From NCBI GenBank assembly GCA_008087055.1, contig VIEA01000001.1, forward strand, positions 1,302,014-1,366,013: a stretch of DNA of 64,000 nt, in the 5' to 3' direction. The notes under the pieces were generated by a model, which ran no database searches, was not told the origin of the DNA, and saw only the letters and a program-made list of their open reading frames with translations. Shown in pieces: positions 27,066 through 35,850 of the stretch. The stretch's first letter is position 1. Each line of letters opens with the position of its first letter. Origin of the DNA: Gammaproteobacteria bacterium LSUCC0096. Lineage in GTDB: Bacteria > Pseudomonadota > Gammaproteobacteria > Pseudomonadales > Litorivicinaceae. The translations under genes and the position numbers were made by a program.

Positions 27066-28519
27066 CAAAAACGTTCCAACTCAGGATGAGGCATCTGCCC
27101 ATGGTGAATATGCATTTTCCCAAACTCTGCACAGCGGTTCAGTGTTGGGACTGCTTTTCCTGGGTTAAGGATCCCCGTTGGATCAAAAGCCGCCTTTACT
27201 GTATGGAATTGTGTCAATTCATCTGAAGAGAACTGAACGCACATTTCGTTAATCTTCTCGATACCAACGCCGTGTTCTCCAGTAATGGTTCCACCCACCT
27301 CAACCGACAATTCGAGAATCTCAGCACCAAAATCTTCAGCACGTTTAACCTCATCAGGATCATTCGCATCAAACAGAATCAGTGGATGCAAGTTACCGTC
27401 GCCTGCATGAAACACATTTGCACAACGAAGCCCGTACCGTTCAGACATTTCTCTCATCCGTCTTAATACAAGTGAGAGGTGTTTACGTGGAATGGTGCCG
27501 TCCATGCAATAGTAGTCAGGAGAGATTCGACCGACAGCCGGGAATGCACTCTTACGACCTTTCCAGAAAAGCAGGCGTTCTTCCTCATTGGTTGCGACGC
27601 GCAACATCGTCGCTCCAGACTCTTTCAAGATTGCCTCGACTCGAGCAAGTTCATCAGCAACTTCTTCTTTGGTTCCGTCAACTTCACACAGCAGAAGTGC
27701 TTCGGCATCCAGTGGATAGCCTGCCTTCACAAAATCTTCAACAGCAGCGACCGCTGGCCCATCCATCATTTCTAGACCAGCAGGAATGATTCCAGCAGCG
27801 ATGATGTTACCGACAGAATCTCCGGCTTTTGTCACGTCATCAAATGCAGCCATCACAACACGCATTTCTTCTGGCTTCGGTAACAAACGGACCGTGACCT
27901 CTAAAACAACCGCCAAAAGACCTTCGCTTCCGATGGTCAGGGCCAAGAGGTCATATCCAGCAGAATCCAACGCATCGGATCCAACTGTCACAATCGAGCC
28001 ATCATCCAACGCGACTGTCACTGACAACACGTTGTGAACTGTTAAACCATATTTCAGACAATGCACACCGCCTGAGTTTTCAGCGATGTTGCCCCCGATC
28101 GAGCACGCAATTTGTGACGATGGGTCTGGGGCGTAATATAAATCAAGGTGACTAACCGCTTCTGAGATCGCTAGGTTCCGGACACCGGGCTCGACACGCG
28201 CAATCCGCGCATCCTGATCAATCTCAAGGATCCGGCTGAATTTAGCCATGACAAGCAGTACTCCATCAGCATGCGGTAACGCTCCACCAGATAATCCAGT
28301 ACCAGCACCCCGCGCCACCACGGGTACCCCAAGTGCCTTACAGGTCTTGAGTACATGACAGACTTCATCTCGCGTCTCCGGAAGTACAACGACTTTCGGT
28401 TTCGCTTTGAACATCGTTAAGCCATCACACTCGTAAGGCGCTGTATCTTGCTCGCGGAATAAAACTCGATCAGATTGAACACCTGCCGCCAGTGCAGCGA
28501 CTAATTGTCCAGTTTCCAT
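27065..28519 (-). CDS. glcD: Glycolate oxidase catalytic subunit
   Basis: The FAD-linked catalytic subunit oxidising glycolate (and often D-lactate) to glyoxylate. It is 484 residues. The FAD-binding PCMH domain has PVVARGAGTGLSGGALPHAD (about 65-84) and SIGGNIAENSGGVHCLKYG. The FAD-oxidase C-terminal domain has FHAGDGNLHPLILFD (about 373-387) and GEHGVGIEKI (about 417-426). AGGTG lies 7 nt before the ATG. As the first gene of glcDEF its promoter should lie in the 80 nt between it and the TSUP gene, where I see no clear operator. Glyoxylate produced could go to glycine or the glyoxylate shunt. Confidence 0.96.
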   Translation of the reverse strand: METGQLVAALAAGVQSDRVLFREQDTAPYECDGLTMFKAKPKVVVLPETRDEVCHVLKTCKALGVPVVARGAGTGLSGGALPHADGVLLVMAKFSRILEIDQDARIARVEPGVRNLAISEAVSHLDLYYAPDPSSQIACSIGGNIAENSGGVHCLKYGLTVHNVLSVTVALDDGSIVTVGSDALDSAGYDLLALTIGSEGLLAVVLEVTVRLLPKPEEMRVVMAAFDDVTKAGDSVGNIIAAGIIPAGLEMMDGPAVAAVEDFVKAGYPLDAEALLLCEVDGTKEEVADELARVEAILKESGATMLRVATNEEERLLFWKGRKSAFPAVGRISPDYYCMDGTIPRKHLSLVLRRMREMSERYGLRCANVFHAGDGNLHPLILFDANDPDEVKRAEDFGAEILELSVEVGGTITGEHGVGIEKINEMCVQFSSDELTQFHTVKAAFDPTGILNPGKAVPTLNRCAEFGKMHIHHGQMPHPELERF

Positions 28520-28599
28520 GGAATCACCTTTTGCGGTTCAACAGTTTTATTTGATTAGTTATGTTTGAAGGATATCACAGGCAAGACCCGGCGATTCGA

Positions 28600-29370
28600 C
28601 TAAGTGGTCATACCAATAAACAGTAGTCGAGCGCTCGATAAAACCAAACCGAAGTAACAGACGCGATAGAACCAAAATGCTGAAACTCTTTGATTTAGGA
28701 ACATTCCGAGTCGTACTGCGAAGGGCCCGACAGGCGCAAGAATAAGCGCGGTCCACAACACCTCACTAGTGAACTGGTCTAACCAGTAATACGGAAATAC
28801 TTTAACGACATTGACGAAGGTAAAGAATACAACCGTGGTCGCTGCATAGATCTTTGGATCAAGCCTTTGAGGCAACAGTGCGACCTGGAGTGGCGGCCCG
28901 CCTGCATGCACACTAAAACTTGTGAATCCGGCGACCGTGCTCCAAAAACGAGTGTGCCAAGGTCCCGGCACAGGCTTATCTGCCGATTGCACTAAGCCTA
29001 AATGCTTCACCCACCATTGAATTCCGAACACTAAACCGATGATGCCGATCATTATTCGGAGGGCATTTTCCGATAGCACATGGAAGCTCAGTGCACCAAG
29101 ACAAACACCGAGACCCGCTGCTGGCAATAATCGCTTGAGTTGCACCCAGCACCATTGCCCACGCCAACCGTAAAGCCCTGTTAAGTCCATAATGATTAAA
29201 CATGGAAGCATAATCGCTGCAGCTTGGTTCACTGGAATCGCTGCAGCAAGAAACGGTACACCAACAACACCAAGGCCACCGCCAAAACCACCTTTGGAGA
29301 CGCCTACAATAACTAAACCAATCAGTGCGAGACCCCAGAACAAGGGGTCCGCAATTAAGGTCGTTCCCAT
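28600..29370 (-). CDS. TSUP (TauE/SafE) family permease
   Basis: An inner-membrane protein of 256 residues with seven to eight hydrophobic segments and the family's glycine-rich N-terminus GVSKGGFGGGLGVVGVPFLA (about 22-41) and its repeat-like counterpart AGFTSFSVHAGGPPLQVALL (about 146-165). TSUP proteins export or import sulfite, sulfoacetate, sulfonates or related organic anions; the substrate cannot be read here. It is encoded between recA and glcDEF on the same strand, 25 nt after recA. A link to glycolate use is possible but is only positional. Confidence 0.87.
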   Translation of the reverse strand: MGTTLIADPLFWGLALIGLVIVGVSKGGFGGGLGVVGVPFLAAAIPVNQAAAIMLPCLIIMDLTGLYGWRGQWCWVQLKRLLPAAGLGVCLGALSFHVLSENALRIMIGIIGLVFGIQWWVKHLGLVQSADKPVPGPWHTRFWSTVAGFTSFSVHAGGPPLQVALLPQRLDPKIYAATTVVFFTFVNVVKVFPYYWLDQFTSEVLWTALILAPVGPFAVRLGMFLNQRVSAFWFYRVCYFGLVLSSARLLFIGMTT

Positions 29371-29394
29371 CAAGCAAGCATTGCTCTAGGGCAC

Positions 29395-30438
29395 TTACTC
29401 TTCAGGTGGTGCCTCAGCAATATCTGTCGGTGTGTCTTCAGTGGGTACTGCAGACGCAAGCAACCTGTCTCGAAGCATTTTCTCAATTTCATCGGCCATC
29501 GCGCGATTATCTTCAAGGAATTGAGCTGCGTTTGCCTTACCTTGCCCGATACGCTGGCCATCATAGGAATACCACGCACCAGACTTCTCAACTAAGCCTT
29601 CCTGAACGCCAAGATCAAGAACTTCTCCCATGTGATAGATGCCTTGACCATACATGACTTGGAATTCTGCTTGACGGAAAGGTGGCGATACTTTGTTTTT
29701 GACAACCTTGACGCGTGTCTCATTACCAACTACTTCATCGCCCTGTTTCACACTACCGATACGACGGATATCCAAACGCACCGAACTGTAGAACTTCAAT
29801 GCATTACCACCGGTTGTCGTCTCAGGGTTACCGAACATGACACCAATTTTCATTCGGATCTGGTTAATGAAGATGACAAGACAATTCGAGCGCTTGATAT
29901 TACCCGTGATCTTGCGAAGCGCCTGACTCATGAGTCGAGCCTGGAGACCGACGTGCGTATCACCCATATCTCCCTCGATTTCAGCACGTGGCGTCAAAGC
30001 AGCAACCGAGTCGACGACAAGGATATCAACACTACCTGAACGAACGAGCATGTCAGCAATTTCCAACGCCTGCTCACCAGTATCCGGCTGAGACACAAGA
30101 AGGTCATCCACATTGACGCCCAACTTACCGGCGTACACTGGATCCAACGCATGCTCAGCATCAATAAACGCAGCAGTGCCACCCGCTTTCTGACATTCGG
30201 CAATGGTTTGCAATGTCAGTGTTGTTTTACCGGAAGACTCTGGGCCATAAATTTCAACAATTCGACCTTTTGGAAGACCGCCAATTCCAAGCGCAATATC
30301 GAGACCTAGTGAACCAGTTGAAATCGCTGGGATCGCCTCACGGGGAGTATCTCCCAAACGCATCACTGCGCCTTTACCAAACTGGCGTTCGATCTGACTT
30401 AAGGCTGCATCAAGCGCTTTACGACGATTATCATCCAT
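29395..30438 (-). CDS. recA: Recombinase RecA
   Basis: The strand-exchange protein and SOS co-protease. It is 347 residues. Walker [10 protein letters not shown] (about 66-74), the [20 protein letters not shown] block (about 206-225) containing loop L2 residues, and an acidic C-terminus ([14 protein letters not shown]) are visible. The start has AAGGG upstream. A LexA box lies about 75 nt upstream. recX is not the next gene, which is unusual; a TSUP permease gene follows instead. Confidence 0.99.
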   Translation of the reverse strand: MDDNRRKALDAALSQIERQFGKGAVMRLGDTPREAIPAISTGSLGLDIALGIGGLPKGRIVEIYGPESSGKTTLTLQTIAECQKAGGTAAFIDAEHALDPVYAGKLGVNVDDLLVSQPDTGEQALEIADMLVRSGSVDILVVDSVAALTPRAEIEGDMGDTHVGLQARLMSQALRKITGNIKRSNCLVIFINQIRMKIGVMFGNPETTTGGNALKFYSSVRLDIRRIGSVKQGDEVVGNETRVKVVKNKVSPPFRQAEFQVMYGQGIYHMGEVLDLGVQEGLVEKSGAWYSYDGQRIGQGKANAAQFLEDNRAMADEIEKMLRDRLLASAVPTEDTPTDIAEAPPEE

Positions 30439-30512
30439 TGAAATACCCTTCTCGTGTATGTGGAATATGTGCTTAGAGTAACGATCTTCGAGCGCCCTGT
30501 CAGCAGAAAATA

Positions 30513-30528
30513 CTGAAAATAATGTCAG
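30513..30528. promoter_or_regulatory. LexA (SOS) box of recA
   Basis: CTGAAAATAATGTCAG fits the gammaproteobacterial CTG-N10-CAG consensus, and the flanking TA on each side extends the symmetry to 20 bp. It lies 75 nt upstream of the recA ATG and only 4 nt past the end of hda, so the recA control region is squeezed against the preceding gene. Confidence 0.8.
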
Positions 30529-30532
30529 TATT

Positions 30533-31228
30533 TTATGACAGGCGCAAAAGGAGCTGTTTCAGCCAAGGAACAGTGATTTTCCTCTGATCACGCAGACTCT
30601 CGTGATCCATTGCCGCGAGCAAATCCATCAGCTTAGCGGGATTCCTTGGAAGCCTAGGATTTAAGAAGCGAAGCACTTCGGGCGCTAATTCAATTCGCAG
30701 CCGTTCAAGTTGGCATCGAAATAAACGATCAATATCGTCATCATTCAAACTATCGAGCGGCAATATCATTGCCGCATGCGCTCGGCTTGCCAAATCAGGA
30801 AGCGTAATAGATTCATCAGCTCGAGGTGATGTTTCTGAAATCAACACCAACCCATTCTCTTTGCGCTTCCACCAAGAAAACAGCGCAGACTCTGAGGAGG
30901 CATCATGCAACCATCGATCAACCCGATCCAGAACGACTCCTGTTCCCGCATCAAGATACTCGAATAACTCGGGCGCCACCGAAGGACTGATATCGCTACA
31001 GTCGTAATAATCAAACTCGAAACGCCCAGCAATTAAAAGCCCAAGATGCGTCTTACCAACCCCCGGTGCCCCATAGAACCAAAGCTCTGCCGAGTGCCCA
31101 ACCAGACATTCTCTGACGTGGGACATGATCATTTGGTGCTGCTCGGTTTCGATCCAGCATTCCACGGAATATCCTGCTGGCTTCTCCAGACTGAGGATCT
31201 CTTGGATCGGTTGTTTTTGCAGCGTCAC
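30533..31228 (-). CDS. hda: DnaA regulatory inactivator Hda
   Basis: A DnaA-related AAA+ protein that, with the sliding clamp, stimulates hydrolysis of DnaA-ATP after initiation. It is 231 residues. Walker A reads GAPGVGKTH (53-61), Walker B-like VVLDRVDRW (about 97-105), sensor region LPDLASR (about 143-149), and the C-terminal helices end [13 protein letters not shown]. The N-terminal clamp-binding motif (QLSLPL in E. coli) is not present in that form; QEILSL (9-14) is the nearest match. It overlaps DUF2066 by 4 nt, an arrangement seen in Pseudomonas relatives. Confidence 0.9.
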   Translation of the reverse strand: MTLQKQPIQEILSLEKPAGYSVECWIETEQHQMIMSHVRECLVGHSAELWFYGAPGVGKTHLGLLIAGRFEFDYYDCSDISPSVAPELFEYLDAGTGVVLDRVDRWLHDASSESALFSWWKRKENGLVLISETSPRADESITLPDLASRAHAAMILPLDSLNDDDIDRLFRCQLERLRIELAPEVLRFLNPRLPRNPAKLMDLLAAMDHESLRDQRKITVPWLKQLLLRLS

Positions 31229-32244
31229 TTTAGTGAATACATCAACGGAGAAATAAACTGAATCGATCCAAATGATGACACCAAATCATCAGTCGCTCCA
31301 AGCGACAGTTGTGTATTCAAAACAATTGATGCGTCTGTCGCTCGAATCTCTGTGGCTTCGATCGCCACACCATCAGATGCCTCAAGATGATCGATCAGAT
31401 CCATCAAACGAATCACATCGGTATACTCAACTTTGACGGTCCATTGTCCCGCTACAACATCATCGCGCGGCCGGAATGACGTCAGTGAATCGCGCTCTTC
31501 AATAGAAGCTACCTGCTTAGGTTCCATGGTTTCAGAGATCGATCGCGCATACTGCATCACAACTTCAATCAAAGCATAAGCTCTCGCATCTGCATCGAAA
31601 CCAGATATCTCTCCTGAGCGATATTCACCATTGGATTCGAATAACCAATATTTCAGCGATTGCCGCTCAGGCCGGTCGCCGATAACCAGTATATGCTCGA
31701 TGCCGTAACGCGCAGATGCATTAGTCACAGCCCCAGCAAACTCACCCCAAATTTCAGCAGGCGATAACGCCAATGTATCTTCCAGATCCATCAAAGGGCG
31801 CTGCATTGGCACACCAAACCGCTCACTCGCAGCAAGCAGTCGATTAATAATCAAATTTGATTCTTGGCCGATCATCAAGCGCTCGAGACCACGTTCTTCT
31901 GTCGCCCAAATCAGCATTTCAGGTCGTTCAGTTTCCCAAAGCTCTATGCCCGCTGTATTCAGCCGAGCTTTCAACCCATCGACATCAATGTCTACGATGA
32001 AGGTATCGCCATCGTAACCATAGGAATTTACTAATGCCTCAGACAGACTAAAAAGATCGGGTGCTTCACTGATCATTTGAGCCTCCGGAATTCCAGTCAG
32101 CTTTTCAGCCGCGCCTTTGATCGTGTTCGCTATCGCCTCTTCCACGTTAAAAAGAGAGGGCTCTTCAACCTCAATGCGATACTCGAGCGCATGGGCCGCT
32201 GAGGATAGTAAACACGCGATAACGAGAAAAAATCGTGCTGTCAT
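31225..32244 (-). CDS. DUF2066 domain-containing secreted protein
   Basis: A 339-residue protein with a signal peptide (about 1-19, ending AHA). Features typical of DUF2066 are a mature N-terminus YRIEVEEPSLFNVEEAIANT and a central SLKYWLFESNGEYRSGEISG segment. The function is unknown. The family commonly lies between hda and the divergent purM in Gammaproteobacteria, as here. Its start is 67 nt from the purM start, so the two promoters share a short region. Confidence 0.83.
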   Translation of the reverse strand: MTARFFLVIACLLSSAAHALEYRIEVEEPSLFNVEEAIANTIKGAAEKLTGIPEAQMISEAPDLFSLSEALVNSYGYDGDTFIVDIDVDGLKARLNTAGIELWETERPEMLIWATEERGLERLMIGQESNLIINRLLAASERFGVPMQRPLMDLEDTLALSPAEIWGEFAGAVTNASARYGIEHILVIGDRPERQSLKYWLFESNGEYRSGEISGFDADARAYALIEVVMQYARSISETMEPKQVASIEERDSLTSFRPRDDVVAGQWTVKVEYTDVIRLMDLIDHLEASDGVAIEATEIRATDASIVLNTQLSLGATDDLVSSFGSIQFISPLMYSLK

Positions 32245-32311
32245 GAAATCTCACATTGGTTCAGTTAACTCGGCAAATGATACACTTCCGCAACCATTCA
32301 CGCAGGAAGCT

Positions 32312-33376
32312 ATGAAGTCAATGAGCCAAGATCATCAGAAAGGTCTCTCCTATCGAGACGCTGGTGTCGATATTGATGCTGGAAACGCTCTCATCGAACG
32401 CATCAAACCGCACGCAAAAAGAACTGCCCGCAAAGAATCTCTAGGTGCCCTGGGCGGTTTTGGAGCTCTATTTAAAATTCCACAGGGGTACCAAAGTCCA
32501 GTACTCGTTTCTGGAACAGACGGAGTCGGGACTAAGTTAAAACTTGCCATCGACTACCATCGCCACAGTCAAATTGGCGAAGACCTCGTAGCCATGTGCG
32601 TTAATGACCTCATTGTGGCAAATGCAGAACCCCTATTTTTCTTGGACTACTACGCAACAGGACAGCTTGATGTTGATGTTGCCGAATCCGTGATCGCGTC
32701 GATCGCAAATGGTTGCGAACTATCTGGTTGCGCGCTCGCTGGTGGTGAAACAGCTGAAATGCCAGGTATGTACCACGACGGAGATTATGATCTGGCGGGC
32801 TTTTGCGTTGGTGTCGCCGAAGAGTCGAAGATTCTCGATGGGAGTGGGGTCAAAGCGGGTAATGCCATTATTGGGTTGCCTTCTTCCGGACCACACAGCA
32901 ATGGCTATTCGCTAATCCGAAAAATCATCGCGCATGCGGACATCAATCCTGAAACAGAACAACTCACTCCTGATTCAACTGTGCTCGATGCAGTTATGCA
33001 ACCGACCCGAATTTATGTCAAATCTGTTCTGAAAGCGATGGCGACGGCCCAAATCACAGGGGCTGTGCATGTAACAGGTGGCGGTTTCCAAGAGAATCTC
33101 CCCCGTTCGTTCGGTAGCGATTTGGCTGCCCACATCGATCTCGATACCTGGGATCGTCCCGAAATTTTCAAATGGCTTGAAGCCCAAGGTGACGTGGGTG
33201 CTGAAGAAATGCTGAGAACCTTCAACTGCGGCATTGGTTTCATCATGTTCTGTGCACCAGAACATGTCGCAGAGGTCACTGAGGTTCTTACTTCAGCTGG
33301 TGAGCATCCCATCGTGATTGGTGAACTCATAGAACGTAAAACAGACGCAGTGGTTTTCTCAGGAGCATTCGCTTAA
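32312..33376 (+). CDS. purM: Phosphoribosylformylglycinamidine cyclo-ligase (AIR synthetase)
   Basis: The fifth step of purine synthesis: FGAM to AIR with ATP. It is 354 residues. The motifs SYRDAGVDIDAGNALIERIK (about 12-31), SGTDGVGTKLKLA (about 64-76), GGETAEMPGMY (about 143-153) and the later VTGGGFQENLPRSF are all present. I chose the ATG at 32312, preceded by AGGA, because the reading frame farther upstream runs into the signal-peptide region of the divergent DUF2066 gene. The stop overlaps the purN start (TAATG). Confidence 0.97.
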   Translation: MKSMSQDHQKGLSYRDAGVDIDAGNALIERIKPHAKRTARKESLGALGGFGALFKIPQGYQSPVLVSGTDGVGTKLKLAIDYHRHSQIGEDLVAMCVNDLIVANAEPLFFLDYYATGQLDVDVAESVIASIANGCELSGCALAGGETAEMPGMYHDGDYDLAGFCVGVAEESKILDGSGVKAGNAIIGLPSSGPHSNGYSLIRKIIAHADINPETEQLTPDSTVLDAVMQPTRIYVKSVLKAMATAQITGAVHVTGGGFQENLPRSFGSDLAAHIDLDTWDRPEIFKWLEAQGDVGAEEMLRTFNCGIGFIMFCAPEHVAEVTEVLTSAGEHPIVIGELIERKTDAVVFSGAFA

Positions 33377-33954
33377 TGCGAGTGGTTTGCTTGATTTCGG
33401 GGGGCGGAAGCAATCTACAAGCCCTCATTGATTGGCAAACCAAAGGACTACTCGGTAATGCGGAGATTGTTGGTGTTGTGTCCAACAACGCTGGTGCGTT
33501 CGGGCTCGAACGAGCCAAGAAAGCGAATATTTCCGTTTCGTGTGTATCGCATCACGACCACCCTGATCGACTGCAGTTTGATCAGGCGCTCATTGAAGTG
33601 ATTGACCGCTATCAACCAGATCTCGTTGTACTTGCGGGGTTTATGCGAATTTTGACATCAGAATTTGTGCACCATTACGCAGACCGACTGATCAATGTAC
33701 ACCCATCACTACTACCCAAATATAAAGGTCTAAATACGCATCGACGTGCCATCGAAGCAGGTGATGCGACTGCTGGGGCAACTGTTCATTGGGTCACCGA
33801 AGAGCTCGACTCCGGCGGTATCATTCGACAGATTGAAGTACCAATCCATGCTGACGATTCAGAAGATTCTGTAAAGCAACGAGTGCTCGAAGCGGAACAC
33901 ACGTTGTATCCATCTGTTATTCGCGACCTGTCCTTGGGAGTCATTACATGTTGA
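33376..33954 (+). CDS. purN: Phosphoribosylglycinamide formyltransferase (folate-dependent)
   Basis: Transfers a formyl group from 10-formyl-THF to GAR in purine synthesis. It is 192 residues. The N-terminal LISGGGSNLQALID (about 6-19), the catalytic N-H region INVHPSLLPKYKGLNTH (about 105-121) and the D in TEELDSGGII (about 140-149) are seen. It is coupled to purM by a TAATG junction and overlaps the DUF3108 gene by 7 nt. It draws on the C1-folate pool that the glycine cleavage genes in this window also supply. Confidence 0.97.
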   Translation: MRVVCLISGGGSNLQALIDWQTKGLLGNAEIVGVVSNNAGAFGLERAKKANISVSCVSHHDHPDRLQFDQALIEVIDRYQPDLVVLAGFMRILTSEFVHHYADRLINVHPSLLPKYKGLNTHRRAIEAGDATAGATVHWVTEELDSGGIIRQIEVPIHADDSEDSVKQRVLEAEHTLYPSVIRDLSLGVITC

Positions 33955-34640
33955 GACTATTTGCGCTACTCGCTGTGTTTATCGCGTTACCTGCCTTTTC
34001 ACAGGGCTATGAAGCCAAATACGACATGATTTGGAGTGTTGGCATCAAGCTCGAGGCCGAAGCCATCGAAACGTTGAAGCAAAACGGTGATCGTTTTGAA
34101 ATGGTTCTTGATGCAAATGCGAGTATTGGCTCTGCAAATGAGACCACCAATCTACTGTTTAACAATGAAAACGGCTGGAAGCCCCTTGATTACAATTACA
34201 CTCAGAGCATCCTCGGGCGCACGACTGGCCGTAATTTCCGATTCAACTGGAACAAAAAGTCGTTAGCCTCGCTTCACGAGCCGGAGCGCGCAGAGATCAC
34301 TATTCCCGATGATACAGTTGACCCCTTAGGATTCCGGCTACAATTGGCGCACCTATTACGTAACGGCAAGCCTTTACCCGAAACAATCACTATGCTTGAT
34401 GGGAATGACATCAAAGCGCGTTCAGTGGTCTCTGGTGAGGTTGAAACTCTGGACATACCCTATGGCCAGATTAAAGCCCAAAAGTTCACTCTGACAGATG
34501 ATAATCCCGATCCGAAGCGCAAATTTGAATTTTGGCTTGCACCTTCACTTGATTATCAACTTGTGAAACTCGAAAAACGTGACAACAAACGGCTTTTTGC
34601 ATTGACGCTCAAAGCATTTAAGAAAGCAGGGACGCCCTAA
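33948..34640 (+). CDS. DUF3108 domain-containing secreted protein
   Basis: A 230-residue protein with a signal peptide (about 1-19, ending FSQ) followed by YEAKYDMIWSVGIKLEAEA, the start of the DUF3108 beta-barrel-like domain. The C-terminal FEFWLAPSLDYQLVKLEKRD (about 196-215) is also typical. The function is unknown. The purM-purN-DUF3108 order is widespread in Gammaproteobacteria. GGAG precedes the ATG by 7 nt, inside purN. Confidence 0.85.
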   Translation: MLRLFALLAVFIALPAFSQGYEAKYDMIWSVGIKLEAEAIETLKQNGDRFEMVLDANASIGSANETTNLLFNNENGWKPLDYNYTQSILGRTTGRNFRFNWNKKSLASLHEPERAEITIPDDTVDPLGFRLQLAHLLRNGKPLPETITMLDGNDIKARSVVSGEVETLDIPYGQIKAQKFTLTDDNPDPKRKFEFWLAPSLDYQLVKLEKRDNKRLFALTLKAFKKAGTP

Positions 34641-34655
34641 CCACAGAGGGCATAT

Positions 34656-35822
34656 ATGCAAACAGGGCTTCACCTGTCGATTCATGCGTTTAAGCCAGAA
34701 GAATGGGACGCGTTAAATCCATCTCGTTACCCTGGTCTATTGCACGGCTTTCTATCAGCTCTCGAAGACTCGAAAAGCGTTGGCGAAGGCACGGGGTGGC
34801 GCCCTCTCTATGCTTCGATCAGCGACTCCAATCAACTGATTGGCGCAATCGTCTGCTATTTAAAATCGGATTCATATGGCGAATATGTATTTGATTGGGC
34901 TTGGGCAGATGCGTATCACCGCCATGGACTTAACTACTACCCAAAATGTGTCACCTCTGTTCCATTCACCCCAGCAACTGGTCCTCGGGTACTCATCAGA
35001 GAAGGTTATGATAAAGCGCGTATCACTCAACAGCTCATTGAAACGTTACGCGATGAGCTTGCCGATCGCGTCTCAAGTTGGCACATCCTGTTTCCAGACG
35101 AAGAGAGTACTCAATACATAAAACCCACAGGCCCTTGGCTCGAGCGCTTTGGTGTTCAGTTTCATTGGTTCAATCAAGGGTTTCAAAGCTTTGATGATCA
35201 TCTTGCGACCTTTAACTCAAAACGACGAAAAGAAGCGCGACGAGAGCGCAGACGTGTGGCTGAGCAAGGAATTACATTCGAACGGTTGAGCGGACATGAG
35301 ATTGACGAGGCAGCACTGGAAACATTATTTCAGTGTTATCAAATGACCTACCGAGTGCGGGGGAGTCTTGGGTATTTGACCCGGGAGTTTTTTGAATATG
35401 CAGTTGATCGTATTCCAGATTCAATTCGAGTCGCCTTTGCGCTTCATCGAGGTCAGCGTATTGCCATGTCATTGTGCTTACGCGATGACACAACACTCTA
35501 CGGCCGTTACTGGGGAGCACTGTATGACGTGGACTGCCTTCATTTTGAAACCTGCTTCCATCAGTGGATAGAAGATGCAATTGCCGAAGGCATACAGCGT
35601 TTTGATCCCGGTGCACAAGGCGAACATAAGATTGCTCGGGGGTTTCGACCTATCAAAACCCAAAGCCTTCACTGGATCCATCATGAAGAATTCGACGATG
35701 CCATTCGACACTTCTTGACTCGAGAGCGGCAGCATATCGACCACTACTTCAAAGCGTGCGATGACTCAACGCCATTTAAGAGCCTAGAGAACGAATTAGT
35801 GCTTAAAAAAAACCCCTCTTGA
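34656..35822 (+). CDS. COG3146-type GNAT/FemAB-like acyltransferase
   Basis: A 388-residue cytosolic protein of the FemAB-like (peptidoglycan biosynthesis/recognition, PF04339) group. Seen are the aromatic YVFDWAWADAYHRHGLNYYPK segment, split here as YVFDWAWADAYHRHG (about 73-87) and LNYYPKCVTSVPFTPATGPR (about 88-107). Also present are a basic KRRKEARRERRR stretch (about 189-200) and RFDPGAQGEHKIARGFRP (about 309-326) near the C-terminus. The acceptor substrate is unknown. The stop codon lies at the apex of the terminator hairpin, so the last residues (KKNPS) are encoded by the hairpin's left arm. Confidence 0.85.
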   Translation: MQTGLHLSIHAFKPEEWDALNPSRYPGLLHGFLSALEDSKSVGEGTGWRPLYASISDSNQLIGAIVCYLKSDSYGEYVFDWAWADAYHRHGLNYYPKCVTSVPFTPATGPRVLIREGYDKARITQQLIETLRDELADRVSSWHILFPDEESTQYIKPTGPWLERFGVQFHWFNQGFQSFDDHLATFNSKRRKEARRERRRVAEQGITFERLSGHEIDEAALETLFQCYQMTYRVRGSLGYLTREFFEYAVDRIPDSIRVAFALHRGQRIAMSLCLRDDTTLYGRYWGALYDVDCLHFETCFHQWIEDAIAEGIQRFDPGAQGEHKIARGFRPIKTQSLHWIHHEEFDDAIRHFLTRERQHIDHYFKACDDSTPFKSLENELVLKKNPS

Positions 35823-35834
35823 AGAGGGGTTTTT
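35808..35834. terminator. Bidirectional intrinsic terminator
   Basis: A near-perfect inverted repeat, AAAAACCCCTCTT / AAGAGGGGTTTTT, is centred on 35821, with an A-tract on the left and a T-tract on the right. It can therefore end transcription of the acyltransferase gene (plus) and of the DUF1538-PII unit (minus). The plus-strand stop codon TGA sits at the apex. Confidence 0.92.
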
Positions 35835-35850
35835 GTCAAATCGATGTCGC

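Noticed and set aside
32117-32311. N-terminal extension of purM
   Set aside because: The frame is open, but it runs antisense through the signal-peptide region of DUF2066, and the PurM family starts near the ATG at 32312, which has AGGA upstream.
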